Shown: positions 8,165-16,649, counted from the first letter of the stretch. The stretch: DNA of 64,000 nucleotides from Senegalia massiliensis (GCF_900626135.1 NZ_LR130786.1:759767-823766); one strand, 5' to 3'. Notes: generated by a model not told the origin, from the letters alone. Translations and numbers: made by a program.

Positions 8165-8602
8165 TTGTTCAACTTGGATACTTGAGTATCTTATATTACA
8201 GATAACTCCACTAAAATCATTACTGAAACCTTTGATAAAATTCTTAATCAAAAAGGAGTTACTAGAGTGCAATGGATTGCACTATATTATTTAGGAAAAC
8301 ACAATAATATTAATCAAAGAGATTTAGCAAAACTTATGAATATTAAAGAATCTACTATAGCTAGATTAATAGATAGAATGGAAAGAGAAAAATTAGTTAT
8401 ACGTAAAAAAAATCAATCTGATAAAAGAGTTATAAATATAATATTAACTCAAAAAGGAAAAGAAACAAGAGTACATCTTTTACCAGAGGGAGAAAAATTT
8501 AATGAATTAATATCAACAGGTATAAAAGAAGATGAATTGGAAATATTCATGAATGTACTTCATAAAATGGTTTCAAACGCAAGTAAACATAATATTAAAT
8601 AA
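8165..8602 (+). CDS. MarR-family regulator with in-frame TGA (candidate selenoprotein)
   Basis: A TTG start at 8165-8167, six bases after GAGGTG, opens a frame MFNLDT-U-VSYITDNS that runs through one TGA at codon 7 (8183-8185) to a TAA at 8600-8602, giving 145 residues. Codons after the TGA encode a normal MarR N-terminal helix (ITETFDKILNQKGVTRVQWI), the winged helix (INQRDLAKLMNIKESTIARL) and the C-terminal helix. The ATG at 8267 would delete the dimerisation helix. As I recall, close homologues carry Cys at this position, so TGA as selenocysteine is the simplest reading. OhrR-type MarR sensors have their peroxide-sensing Cys in the same N-terminal region. I could not find a convincing SECIS hairpin at standard spacing. 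A nonsense mutation is the alternative. Confidence 0.6.
8177..8190. promoter_or_regulatory. inverted repeat spanning the TGA of the MarR gene
   Basis: GATACT-TG-AGTATC is a perfect inverted repeat whose centre is the in-frame TGA. It could be an operator read by the MarR protein itself or a small mRNA hairpin around the recoded codon. Confidence 0.35.
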
Positions 8603-8620
8603 TATTATGTTTACTTTTTT
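8582..8620 (+). terminator. terminator of the MATE-MarR operon
   Basis: 15-base complementary arms (8582-8596 and 8601-8615) with a 4-base loop, followed by six T. Confidence 0.85.
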
Positions 8621-8632
8621 ATTTATTATTGA

Positions 8633-8668
8633 TTGACAATTAACAAATTACTTGCTATACTAAGTATA
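8633..8668 (+). promoter_or_regulatory. promoter of the ahpD-like gene with overlapping palindrome
   Basis: TTGACA (8633-8638), 17-base spacer, TATACT (8656-8661): a near-consensus housekeeping promoter. The -10 lies inside a 13-base palindrome TATACT-A-AGTATA (8656-8668), a likely operator; its half-site ATACT also occurs in the repeat at 8177. Confidence 0.7.
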
Positions 8669-8702
8669 TTAAAATATTAATTTAATTTAGGAGGAGTTAA
8701 CA

Positions 8703-9053
8703 ATGGCAGATGTAAGAAAAATGTTAAATGATTTCACTGGTGGATTAGAAGAATTAGCAGAATCTAATGAAAAGCATGTAGGGGCTTTTATGGGACTTTT
8801 AGAAGCATCATATGAACCTGGAGCATTAGATTTAAAAACTAAAGAGTTAATGAGTATAGCTATAGCTTGCTATAACAGATGTGAATATTGCATTGTCTTC
8901 CATACTTATAAAGCACTTGAAGCAGGAGCAACAAGGGAAGAAATAATTGAATCTGCAATGGTTGCTGTAGCTTTTGGTGGTGGCCCTTCAATTGCATATA
9001 GTGTAACATTATTAAAAGAGTCATTAAATGAATTTGAAAAAGACTTTAAATAA
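8703..9053 (+). CDS. AhpD-like carboxymuconolactone decarboxylase-family protein
   Basis: A 116-residue all-helical protein of the AhpD/CMD family. It has the CxxC-H active motif CEYCIVFHTYKALEAGAT at about residues 62-79, followed by REEIIESAMVAVAFGGGPS. AhpD proteins use this dithiol as a disulfide reductase or peroxidase, so the protein probably acts in peroxide or thiol metabolism in the cytoplasm. It has its own promoter 100 bases after the MarR gene, and a palindrome over the -10 suggests repression. Its place beside a MarR regulator fits oxidative-stress control. The exact electron donor is unknown. Confidence 0.87.
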   Translation: MADVRKMLNDFTGGLEELAESNEKHVGAFMGLLEASYEPGALDLKTKELMSIAIACYNRCEYCIVFHTYKALEAGATREEIIESAMVAVAFGGGPSIAYSVTLLKESLNEFEKDFK

Positions 9054-9068
9054 TTTAGATAGGTATAT

Positions 9069-9096
9069 AAGACAGTAGAAATACTGTCTTTCTCTA
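9069..9096 (+). terminator. terminator of the ahpD-like gene
   Basis: AAGACAGTA and TACTGTCTT arms with a GAAA loop and a T-rich tail. Confidence 0.8.
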
Positions 9097-9122
9097 ATAT
9101 TTATTAGAAAAGGATGAGAAAA

Positions 9123-10829
9123 ATGTTAATTGATATTAAACTTGAAAAATTATCTGGACATTCTAATAGTGGAAAGATAGGAAAAATATATGTAAAAGTT
9201 AATGATAATATAAAATCAGGAGATGAAATATTAGATATAGAATCTAATAAAGGTAATAAAACAATAACCTCTACTGCTTCTGGAGTTGTTAAATCAGTTA
9301 AGGTTGAAACTGGTGATACAGTCAAAAAAGATGACATACTTATAACAGTTGATGGTGAATTAAAAAACACTTCTACTAAAAAGAAAAGTACATTCAATTA
9401 TATGGGTGGATTAATGAAACCTAAAAAAGAAGAAATAGATATGGATATCACTGTTATTGGTGCAGGTCCAGGTGGCTATGTAGCTGCTATTTATGCTGCA
9501 AAAATGGGAGCTAAAGTGGCTATAATCGAAAAAGAAAAAGTAGGTGGGACTTGTTTAAACTGGGGTTGTATACCTACAAAATCATTTGTAACTTCAGCTA
9601 AAATGTATGACAATCTAAAGAATATAAATGAATTTGGATTATGTGCTGAAAATATATCAGCTGATATAAAAAAAGTAGTTTCTAGAAAAAATAATATAGT
9701 CAAAGAGTTAACTAATGGTATAGAATATTTATTTGATAATAATAATGTTACTTTATATAAAGGAGATGCTAAAGTTTTAAATAAAAACACTGTATTTGTA
9801 AAATCTAATAATACAGAAACAACTATAAATACTAAAAATATAATTTTAGCTACAGGTTCTAAAGTATCTATGATACCAATTAAAGGTATTGAGTCTAAAA
9901 ATGTTCTAACTAGCAAACAAATACTGGATATAAATAAACTACCTAAAAAACTCACCATCATAGGAGGAGGAGTAATAGGTATGGAGTTTGCTTTTCTTTT
10001 CAATAACTTTGGAGTAGATGTAACTGTTATTGAATATATGAATGATATACTCTCTAATATCGATAATGATATAGTTTCAGAAATTACTTCCATAGCAAAA
10101 GAAAAAGGAATAAAAATATATACTTCATCAAAAGCTGAAGAAATAATTGATTCTGAAGATAAAGAAAGTATTGTATCCTTCAGCAAAAATGATAAGTTAC
10201 ATTATATTACTAGTGATAAAGTGTTATTATCTGTAGGGAGAGAACCAAATTTAGGTGAAATAGATTTAGAAAAGTTAGGTATTGAAAAAAATGATAATAA
10301 AAGAGGAATAAAAGTAAATACTAAAATGCAAACTAATATTTCTAATATATATGCTATAGGTGATGTTACAGATAAAATTCAACTAGCTCATGTAGCGTCT
10401 CACCAAGCTGTAGTAGCTGTAGAAAATATTTTAGATAAAGATGTAGATATGGAATATGATGTTATACCTTCTGCCATATTTACAGATCCAGAAATAGCAA
10501 TAGTTGGATTAAATGAAAAGCAAGCTAAAGAAAAAGGCTTAGACGTTTCTATTGGTCAATTTCCTTTTTCCTCAAATGGAAAAGCATTAACATTAGGAGA
10601 ATCTAAAGGATTTGTTAAAATAATTAAGGACAAACAAACAGGAGTTATATTAGGTGGTTCTATAATAGGTCCTCATGCTACAGATTTAATTCATGAAATA
10701 GCTTTAGCTATAAAAAATAAGTTAAAAGATATAGATTTAATGAATACTATACATGCTCACCCTACAACAGCAGAATCTATATATGAGTCTATATTAGCAA
10801 GTACCGAAACTGGTGCTATTCATAATTAA
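9123..10829 (+). CDS. lpdA: dihydrolipoamide dehydrogenase with fused N-terminal lipoyl domain
   Basis: A 568-residue flavoprotein disulfide reductase that reoxidises dihydrolipoyl groups with NAD+. Residues 1-75 are a biotinyl/lipoyl domain; the lysine to be lipoylated is K43 in IESNKGNKTI. After a linker come the FAD site (VIGAGPGGYVAAIYAAKMG, about 110), the redox-active pair GGTCLNWGCIPTK, the NAD site (IIGGGVIGMEF), the second FAD motif (IYAIGDVT) and the C-terminal HAHPTTAES with the catalytic His-Glu pair. The ATG at 9123 has AAAGGA 8 bases upstream and is preferred to the ATG at 9114. No other 2-oxoacid or glycine-cleavage genes are nearby, so the partner complex is encoded elsewhere. 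Confidence 0.94.
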   Translation: MLIDIKLEKLSGHSNSGKIGKIYVKVNDNIKSGDEILDIESNKGNKTITSTASGVVKSVKVETGDTVKKDDILITVDGELKNTSTKKKSTFNYMGGLMKPKKEEIDMDITVIGAGPGGYVAAIYAAKMGAKVAIIEKEKVGGTCLNWGCIPTKSFVTSAKMYDNLKNINEFGLCAENISADIKKVVSRKNNIVKELTNGIEYLFDNNNVTLYKGDAKVLNKNTVFVKSNNTETTINTKNIILATGSKVSMIPIKGIESKNVLTSKQILDINKLPKKLTIIGGGVIGMEFAFLFNNFGVDVTVIEYMNDILSNIDNDIVSEITSIAKEKGIKIYTSSKAEEIIDSEDKESIVSFSKNDKLHYITSDKVLLSVGREPNLGEIDLEKLGIEKNDNKRGIKVNTKMQTNISNIYAIGDVTDKIQLAHVASHQAVVAVENILDKDVDMEYDVIPSAIFTDPEIAIVGLNEKQAKEKGLDVSIGQFPFSSNGKALTLGESKGFVKIIKDKQTGVILGGSIIGPHATDLIHEIALAIKNKLKDIDLMNTIHAHPTTAESIYESILASTETGAIHN

Positions 10830-10868
10830 CAAAAAAAGAATTGGTTTAAACCAATTCTTTTTTTGTTA
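10828..10868. terminator. bidirectional terminator
   Basis: A perfect palindrome (AAAGAATTGGTTT and complement) with A and T runs lies between lpdA and the converging glycosyltransferase operon. Confidence 0.9.
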
Positions 10869-12608
10869 ACTCATATCTTCTAAATGAGAAGTTTGAAGTA
10901 AATAATCTGCATAAAGTTTATTTGTTTTTCCTAATTTATAAGAAAGCTTCTCTACAAATATTTGAAGAAACTTCATTCCCATTTGTGGTTTTGACCTAAC
11001 TATCTCTTCAATTTGTGATTGCTCTAAAGATAAAACAGTTAAAAATTCCGTTGCTTTACCATTTACATAGTATTTTTCTGTAGCTATTGCAGTTTCTCCT
11101 ATAAAATTTCCTGTACAAAGTGTTGCTAAAGAAATTTCTTCATTTTTTTCATTACGCTTAAATATATTTATACATCCATCTACTATTATATAAAATTTTG
11201 AGTCTTGTTCTCCTTCTTTAAATACCATTTCATTGTCATTAAAAAACTTAATATTTGTAATTTGTGCGATTTCTTTTATTTCTTCTTCTGTAAAAATTCC
11301 AAATTCTTTTATACTTTTTATTTTATTTGTCTTATCTTCTAAACTCATATTTTTTTGTTTTTCTTTAGCATCTATATTTTGTTTAGATAAATTATCACTT
11401 TCCATTATTTTTCTAATTTGATATCTATTTTGTATAGTAAAATCAATTATTTTTTGCCATTTTTTTTGTATATGTCTATATTGAGTAAAAGGATCTTTTT
11501 CTTTTACTGCTTCATATTTACTTATATAAATATTTTTCATAGTCTCCTTTGAAGCTTCCATATCACCTTCTGCTAAATATTCTAAGGATAATAATACATT
11601 GGTCTTATATATTTTATCTTCTAAATCATTTTTTAAAAACTCACCAGGATAAGGATCAAAATCCTCTGGTTTTACTATGGTCATATTATTTACAGCATAT
11701 TGTGAAGATAGCTTTGCTCTTTCATACATAAATCTATAAATATCTTCTCTAAATCTTTGCCATACTGGATGATTTTTTTTAGGAGGAAGATGTTTTACAG
11801 AAAGCTTATTATCTAAAAAGAAATTAAATCCAAACATCTTTGAATTAATTAAATAATCAATATCTTCCCCTCTTGTAATATTAGGGTCAAAGGCTATAAG
11901 TTGATAAAGATTCTTGTGAATTACCATTGCTCCACCAAAAGCAAAAGGAGTTTGTTTTAATCTTGGTTCACAACCTATAATTTTATCAAATGCTTTAGCT
12001 TTACTACCGAACCTATCCCAATATGTCATCCAAGGCTCCATATCTACATCATCATAATATTCATCATGCTTATTTAGATAGTATCCAGCAACTCCATATA
12101 TAATTTCACCATATATCCTTTTACCTATATACTTCTTAGACATAGATATGAAATTTTTATTTTCAATTATTTCATCATCATCTATTAAAATCACTACATC
12201 TGAAGCTAGTATATGGGCTGAAAAAAGACACATATTTCTAACATTAGAATATCCTTTCAAACTCATCATATCTATTATTTCTCTTTTTAAATCAGAAGAT
12301 TTAAAAATACTTTTTATAGTCCTTAAACTTCTTGGAGTAAAAAGAAAAGTTTCAATTCCCATATCTACACTATTTATTATATCTTTAACCTTTTCTTCAG
12401 CTTCTTTCTCTATATCTATTGTTGTAGGACATAAAAGTATAACTAGTTTAAAGTCTTTATCATTTAAATTTTTCAAACTTTCAAGGGTCCTCTTTAATGT
12501 TCCTTCCTTATCTACAGGAGTAGGATGATCATATATTGCATCTCCTTTTTTCCATCCTTCAGTTGATTTTCGGGACCAATATGTCGGTATAACTACAGTT
12601 TCTCTCAT
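10866..12608 (-). CDS. GT-A glycosyltransferase fused to a cyclic-nucleotide-type domain
   Basis: A 580-residue two-domain protein, last gene of a three-gene operon. Residues 1-330 are a GT-A glycosyltransferase: VVIPTYWS at the start, a DXD-type metal site VVILIDDDEIIEN at 138-150, and GGAMVIHKNLYQL. A helical linker follows (about 340-435). Residues about 442-565 are a Crp-like beta-roll (MVFKEGEQDSKFYIIVDGCI, GNFIGETAIATEK) and there is no DNA-binding domain. The usual phosphate-binding Arg is a Lys (VNGKATE), so cAMP binding is doubtful. The start ATG overlaps the stop of the previous gene (ATGA). The domain may gate sugar transfer. The product is unknown. Confidence 0.8.
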   Translation of the reverse strand: MRETVVIPTYWSRKSTEGWKKGDAIYDHPTPVDKEGTLKRTLESLKNLNDKDFKLVILLCPTTIDIEKEAEEKVKDIINSVDMGIETFLFTPRSLRTIKSIFKSSDLKREIIDMMSLKGYSNVRNMCLFSAHILASDVVILIDDDEIIENKNFISMSKKYIGKRIYGEIIYGVAGYYLNKHDEYYDDVDMEPWMTYWDRFGSKAKAFDKIIGCEPRLKQTPFAFGGAMVIHKNLYQLIAFDPNITRGEDIDYLINSKMFGFNFFLDNKLSVKHLPPKKNHPVWQRFREDIYRFMYERAKLSSQYAVNNMTIVKPEDFDPYPGEFLKNDLEDKIYKTNVLLSLEYLAEGDMEASKETMKNIYISKYEAVKEKDPFTQYRHIQKKWQKIIDFTIQNRYQIRKIMESDNLSKQNIDAKEKQKNMSLEDKTNKIKSIKEFGIFTEEEIKEIAQITNIKFFNDNEMVFKEGEQDSKFYIIVDGCINIFKRNEKNEEISLATLCTGNFIGETAIATEKYYVNGKATEFLTVLSLEQSQIEEIVRSKPQMGMKFLQIFVEKLSYKLGKTNKLYADYLLQTSHLEDMS

Positions 12609-13801
12609 TTCTTAACCCCTCCATAAATTTTTTCTAGATTATCTAAAGTGTTTTTCCATGAGAAGTTTTCCTTAGCATATTTATAGCATCTTTTACTTCT
12701 TTCTTCTTTATCATTTCTAGTAAGTTCATTTTTTATAGCAGATGCAAGTTCCATATCATCATCTACATCTATAAGAGTTCCTACATCATCATTTATAAAA
12801 TCTACAAGTCCCCCTTGGTTTGTAACTACTACAGGAGTTCCACAACCAAGTGCTTCTATTGCAACAAGTCCAAAAGGCTCTACCCTAGAAGGTACTGTAC
12901 TTACATCTGCAATATTATATAAATCCACTAATTTTTTTTGACTTACATGACCTAAAAAGAAAAGATTTTTAATGCTTAATCTATCTTTTAATTCTACTAG
13001 CTCTGAGTAAAGTTCTCCATTTCCTGCAATTAATGTAGCAACAGTTTTACCCTCTATGCTATTATTATAAGTTTTAGCTGCTTTTACTAAAACATCTACT
13101 CCTTTAAAATGTGTAAGTTTTCCTGCAAAGGATACTATATAATCAGGACTTGTATTTACTCCAAAATTATTTAAAATTTTCTTTCTATCTAAATTCATTG
13201 GTTTAAATAATTCTTCATCATATCCATTCATAACTATTTCAGTATCTTCATCATTTACTCCATATAAAGACTTAACTTCACTATCAACTTGTTTTGATAT
13301 AGTTATTATTTTAGATGCATTTCTTGCCCCTTCTAAAGCATATTTATGATATCTACTATCTTTTTTAAATCCTTTCAAATCTGTACCATGTGCTGTTACA
13401 ACATAAGGTACTTTTGTTTTGGAAGCAGCAAAAGGTGCAATCCATAAATGTTGAGCATGAATTATATCAGGATTAAAGTCATCTACTTCTTCTTTTACTC
13501 TTTTTAAAAATATATCAATATAATTTTTCATTTGTTCATCATTTAAATCATAATAAGTATTCATACTTCTTGGGTGAGATGTAAAGCATGGAAAATCATA
13601 ATCTAAATCCCAATCAGTACTATTTAAACCTTTAAAATATATTGGTCTTTGTTCAAATATTTCTTCTCTTGGTTTTTCATTTTCTGGAAATATTACTCTC
13701 ACTTCATTTCCTCTTTTAGTAAGTTCTATTGCTAAATTTCTTGTATATACACCACTTCCAGAACCTTCAAGGGGAAAGTGATTAATTAATAATATCTTCA
13801 T
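12605..13801 (-). CDS. GT4-family (GT-B) glycosyltransferase
   Basis: A 398-residue retaining glycosyltransferase. The N-terminal domain begins MKILLINHFPLEGSGSGVYTRNLA (Gly-rich donor-side loop) and has VVTAHGTDLKGF. The C-terminal domain has SFAGKLTHFKGVD and the E-x7-E motif in PSRVEPFGLVAIEALGCGTPVV, the GT4 signature. The ATG at 13799-13801 has AAAGGAG 9 bases upstream, inside the end of the preceding gene; the two genes overlap by 20 bases, which indicates coupled translation. Sugar donor and acceptor unknown. No flippase or polymerase gene is near, so a soluble glycoside or glycolipid is more likely than a capsule. Confidence 0.9.
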   Translation of the reverse strand: MKILLINHFPLEGSGSGVYTRNLAIELTKRGNEVRVIFPENEKPREEIFEQRPIYFKGLNSTDWDLDYDFPCFTSHPRSMNTYYDLNDEQMKNYIDIFLKRVKEEVDDFNPDIIHAQHLWIAPFAASKTKVPYVVTAHGTDLKGFKKDSRYHKYALEGARNASKIITISKQVDSEVKSLYGVNDEDTEIVMNGYDEELFKPMNLDRKKILNNFGVNTSPDYIVSFAGKLTHFKGVDVLVKAAKTYNNSIEGKTVATLIAGNGELYSELVELKDRLSIKNLFFLGHVSQKKLVDLYNIADVSTVPSRVEPFGLVAIEALGCGTPVVVTNQGGLVDFINDDVGTLIDVDDDMELASAIKNELTRNDKEERSKRCYKYAKENFSWKNTLDNLEKIYGGVKK

Positions 13802-14972
13802 ATATTCCATCTCCTTTTTTTAGTTTAATCATAGTTTTTTCCCAACTTTTAATAGTTTTCTTGTAATCTTTTATAACATGAGGCAAGTTGTTATAACTAT
13901 TTTCTAAAGCTTCTGGTAATATTAGAAACCTATCGTCATTTAAATATTCTGATAATTTTAAAGCTCCAAACTTTATATTTTTTAACTGTTCTTCCTCTAT
14001 ATTTGATAAATCTTCGTCTATTAACCAATTTAAAAATGGATTTCTTCCTATCCAACCAAGACATGCATAGTAAAATCTATCTTTAATATTTTTATTATTT
14101 TTTATATCTGGCACATTAGGATAATTATTATAAGTATCATGAAATATCTTAACATCTATATCTATAAAATCTTCTTTTATTGTTTTAGATTTTAATCCTA
14201 AAATTGTATCTTCGCCTCTAGATAGTACATTATTTTTGCCATCTGGTGAGTAATATGAAGAATAAAATGGTGGCAATTTATCAAATGATTCTAGTTTTAT
14301 AGCTAAATTTCCACCTAATATTTTGTGAGTAACAAAAGGCTCTTTAATTTCACTATCTAATTTCAGACAATTGTGAACATTGTAACTCTTAATATATTCA
14401 TATATAATTTCTTTTTGAAGCCCTATGAAAAGTTCCTTCATACCTTCAAACTCCATAGGTGGTATTATATAATAGCCTGAATAATCAGATGTAGTTACTA
14501 TTATATTTTCTTTCTTCATATAAGTCATATGTGCACCTATAAAGTCTATTTCTTCTTTTATAATTTGTCCCTTTTCTTTTCTCAAAACATAAGGATATAC
14601 ATCAGTATCTATGAAGAATAATATATCAGTGCCTGTAAGCATAGCTTTTAATATAGCATGATTTCTATTTATTCCATATGGAACTATTCCATCAGTTGAT
14701 AATGTTTTTACCTTTAATAAACGATTTATATATTTAGAAGAAACTCCTTTATAAAGTAGATCTTTATATAAGTCTGATTTATCATTTATTTTTACAGCAT
14801 GAACCTTTACTTTTTTACTAAAGTATTTAAGTGTAGTTTTATCAATTTTATGAGAATACACCACTATAACAGAGTAGATCTTATGACCAAATTTTTCTGC
14901 ATTTTTAAGAAAATCATCTAATCCAGTATTAAAGTTAAAATTCTTTGTAATCATTGCTATTGAAATATTCAT
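13782..14972 (-). CDS. GT-A-like glycosyltransferase, first gene of operon
   Basis: A 396-residue protein starting MNISIAMITKNFNFNTGLDD. A DTD metal site lies in ILFFIDTDVYPYV at about residue 120, and GGNLAIKLESFDKLPPF with SRGEDTILGLKSK later in the chain resembles the acceptor-binding (ED) region of family-2 type transferases. I recognise the fold class but not the subfamily. It is the first of three overlapping glycosyltransferase genes, so the three probably build one glycan or osmolyte in sequence. A SigB-like promoter lies 93 bases upstream, suggesting stress induction. Confidence 0.75.
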   Translation of the reverse strand: MNISIAMITKNFNFNTGLDDFLKNAEKFGHKIYSVIVVYSHKIDKTTLKYFSKKVKVHAVKINDKSDLYKDLLYKGVSSKYINRLLKVKTLSTDGIVPYGINRNHAILKAMLTGTDILFFIDTDVYPYVLRKEKGQIIKEEIDFIGAHMTYMKKENIIVTTSDYSGYYIIPPMEFEGMKELFIGLQKEIIYEYIKSYNVHNCLKLDSEIKEPFVTHKILGGNLAIKLESFDKLPPFYSSYYSPDGKNNVLSRGEDTILGLKSKTIKEDFIDIDVKIFHDTYNNYPNVPDIKNNKNIKDRFYYACLGWIGRNPFLNWLIDEDLSNIEEEQLKNIKFGALKLSEYLNDDRFLILPEALENSYNNLPHVIKDYKKTIKSWEKTMIKLKKGDGIYEDIIN

Positions 14973-15064
14973 TTATCAAGATCCCCCTTATTCACTAAAA
15001 TTTTATAATAAAAATGAACCCTGAGACTTATAAATAGCCTACTGGTCCATTATTTTCTGTATTT

Positions 15065-15089
15065 ATACCCAATTTTCTGAAAATTTAAC
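15065..15089 (-). promoter_or_regulatory. SigB-like promoter of the glycosyltransferase operon
   Basis: GTTAAA (15084-15089), 13-base spacer, GGGTAT (15065-15070), read on the minus strand. The -10 is a perfect match to the SigB consensus GGGTAT; the -35 matches 5 of 6 to GTTTAA. About 93 untranslated bases follow; I see no known riboswitch fold in them. Confidence 0.55.
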
Positions 15090-15167
15090 TTTAATTTTGT
15101 ATTTTACAGAAATATTTTATATTTACATGGGTAGAATATATAATATTAAATATTAAGGATGATTTTA

Positions 15168-15527
15168 ATGAAAAAATTAATTTTTACTTTATTAATACTT
15201 TATACCATATTATTCTTTGTAGGTTGTACAGAAGAAATGAAAAATGAAGCTATAGGTATAAGAGGAGAAATAGAAAAAATAGAAGCTAATAATACTTCTT
15301 CCTATACTATTTATGTGGAAGGAAAAAAAGAATCTGACACAGAATATGATAAAGCATCTGTTTATGTAGACAGTAACACAACAATTTATGATGGAACTAA
15401 AAAAGTTAATATAGAAGATTTAGAAGAAGGTCTGATGGTTGAGATAATATTTGAAGGTGGAGTAAGAGAGTCATATCCAGTTCAGGCAGATGCTAAAAAA
15501 ATTTACATATTAGATGAAAAAATATAA
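15168..15527 (+). CDS. lipoprotein, DUF3221-like
   Basis: A 119-residue exported lipoprotein. The signal peptide MKKLIFTLLILYTILFFVGC ends in a lipobox with Cys at residue 20, followed by a small beta-rich domain with GIRGEIEKIEA and EDLEEGLMVEIIFEGGV, a pattern I associate with DUF3221-type OB-like domains. I chose the ATG at 15168 because AAGGA lies 8 bases upstream, and because it gives a normal signal peptide; an ATG at 15159 overlaps that region. A GGGTAG box occurs at 15129-15134 but lacks a good -35. Function unknown. Confidence 0.8.
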   Translation: MKKLIFTLLILYTILFFVGCTEEMKNEAIGIRGEIEKIEANNTSSYTIYVEGKKESDTEYDKASVYVDSNTTIYDGTKKVNIEDLEEGLMVEIIFEGGVRESYPVQADAKKIYILDEKI

Positions 15528-15557
15528 GACTAAATTATTATAATTTAGTCTTATATT
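15521..15557. terminator. bidirectional terminator between two lipoprotein genes
   Basis: A 37-base palindrome (AATATAAGACTAAATTA and complement) joins the ends of two converging genes. Confidence 0.85.
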
Positions 15558-16097
15558 TTACTCTACAGTGATTTCTACAGTATTTGAATTAAATCCTAAT
15601 CTTTCTTTTAATTGATCTGTTATTTCTATTTTTATAGTATCTCCAACTTTTAAATCTTTATATATATAATGAAATGCAGTAACTATTGTACCATCTGTCA
15701 TAGTTTCTTCATTTGGTTTTGGAGTTAAGGATTTTATATGTTCATTATAATGATTTCCACTTATTTTTCCTGATTTTATAATTTCATTTAACTTTTCATT
15801 TTGAGTTGTAATATTAGGATATCTCTCACTAAGTATTATTGAAAATTCTTTTTTATCTGTTGTAATTTCACTATTTAAAATTTCTTCATCACCAATACTT
15901 AATTCATATCTAAATAATCCTTTTGCTAATTCTTTTTGATTTTTCTCATATTCTTCATTTTTGTTTTCAAGTTCATAAATTCTCTCTTCTAACTCTTCTA
16001 CTTTTGCATTTTCAACATCTTCATTATCATCAGTACAAGCTGATAACATGACAGATATTACTAAGAAAAAAATTAATACTCCAATTTTCTTTTTCAT
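15558..16097 (-). CDS. lipoprotein with coiled-coil stalk
   Basis: A 179-residue exported lipoprotein: signal peptide MKKKIGVLIFFLVISVMLSAC with the lipid-accepting Cys at 21, then an acidic coiled coil (about residues 25-62, VEELEERIYELENKNEEY), then a beta-rich C-terminal domain with ITTDKKEFSIILSERYP and TVEITVE. I do not recognise the domain. It lies 15 bases after an acetyltransferase gene and may be the last gene of that group. Confidence 0.75.
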   Translation of the reverse strand: MKKKIGVLIFFLVISVMLSACTDDNEDVENAKVEELEERIYELENKNEEYEKNQKELAKGLFRYELSIGDEEILNSEITTDKKEFSIILSERYPNITTQNEKLNEIIKSGKISGNHYNEHIKSLTPKPNEETMTDGTIVTAFHYIYKDLKVGDTIKIEITDQLKERLGFNSNTVEITVE

Positions 16098-16112
16098 TTA
16101 AGCTACCTCCCT

Positions 16113-16649
16113 TTAATCTAATTCCAACCCCATTTGTATTGAACTATAGTATTTTCCATTTAAATATAAATCTCTTGTTATTATACCTTCTTTTTTAAAT
16201 CCTAGTTTTTTATACAATTCTATAGCTTTTGTATTATCTTCTCTAACTCGTAAATTTATTTTTTTAATTATATCCCCATCTTCTGCCCAAGTTATCAAAT
16301 GCTTTACTAGTTCTTTCCCTATACCTATGCACCAATATTCTTTTAATACACTTACTCCAAATTCTCCAGTATGCTTAATCCTTGGTCTATGCCCACCTCT
16401 AAAGGTCAAATTTCCAACTATTTTATTATCTATTATTGCTATTATATTTAGACTATTATTTGAAGCCAAAATATTTTCTAACATTTTTTCTTCTTCTTCA
16501 ACAGAAATATTAAATTCTCCCCTACCAAATGTAAGAAAGTCAGATTGAGCAGAAATTTCCTGTATATAATTTATTAATTTTTCTGCATCCTCTTTTATAG
16601 TCTCTCTAATTAGAAGTTTATTGTTGCTTTTAAGTAATACTTCTCTCAT
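16113..16649 (-). CDS. GNAT-family N-acetyltransferase
   Basis: A 178-residue acetyltransferase using acetyl-CoA. It contains the acetyl-CoA pyrophosphate loop in GVSVLKEYWCIGIGKELVKH (about residues 97-116, a variant of the Q/R-x-x-G-x-G/A motif) and the C-terminal KAIELYKKLGFKKEGIITRD motif typical of RimI/SpeG-like members. The substrate cannot be told from sequence. It is part of a minus-strand run of small enzymes (methyltransferase, two acetyltransferase-type genes). Confidence 0.87.
   Translation of the reverse strand: MREVLLKSNNKLLIRETIKEDAEKLINYIQEISAQSDFLTFGRGEFNISVEEEEKMLENILASNNSLNIIAIIDNKIVGNLTFRGGHRPRIKHTGEFGVSVLKEYWCIGIGKELVKHLITWAEDGDIIKKINLRVREDNTKAIELYKKLGFKKEGIITRDLYLNGKYYSSIQMGLELD

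Noticed and set aside
8267-8602. A shorter MarR gene starting at ATG 8267
   Set aside because: It would remove the first dimerisation helix, while the 80 bases upstream encode exactly that helix in frame. The TTG at 8165 has a better-spaced ribosome site.
9491-10186. Long minus-strand open frame inside lpdA
   Set aside because: It is a shadow of the lpdA coding frame, rich in Ser/Ile/Leu, without a ribosome site.
14973-15064. Riboswitch in the leader of the glycosyltransferase operon
   Set aside because: The 93-base leader contains some short inverted repeats but no known core motif and no terminator.
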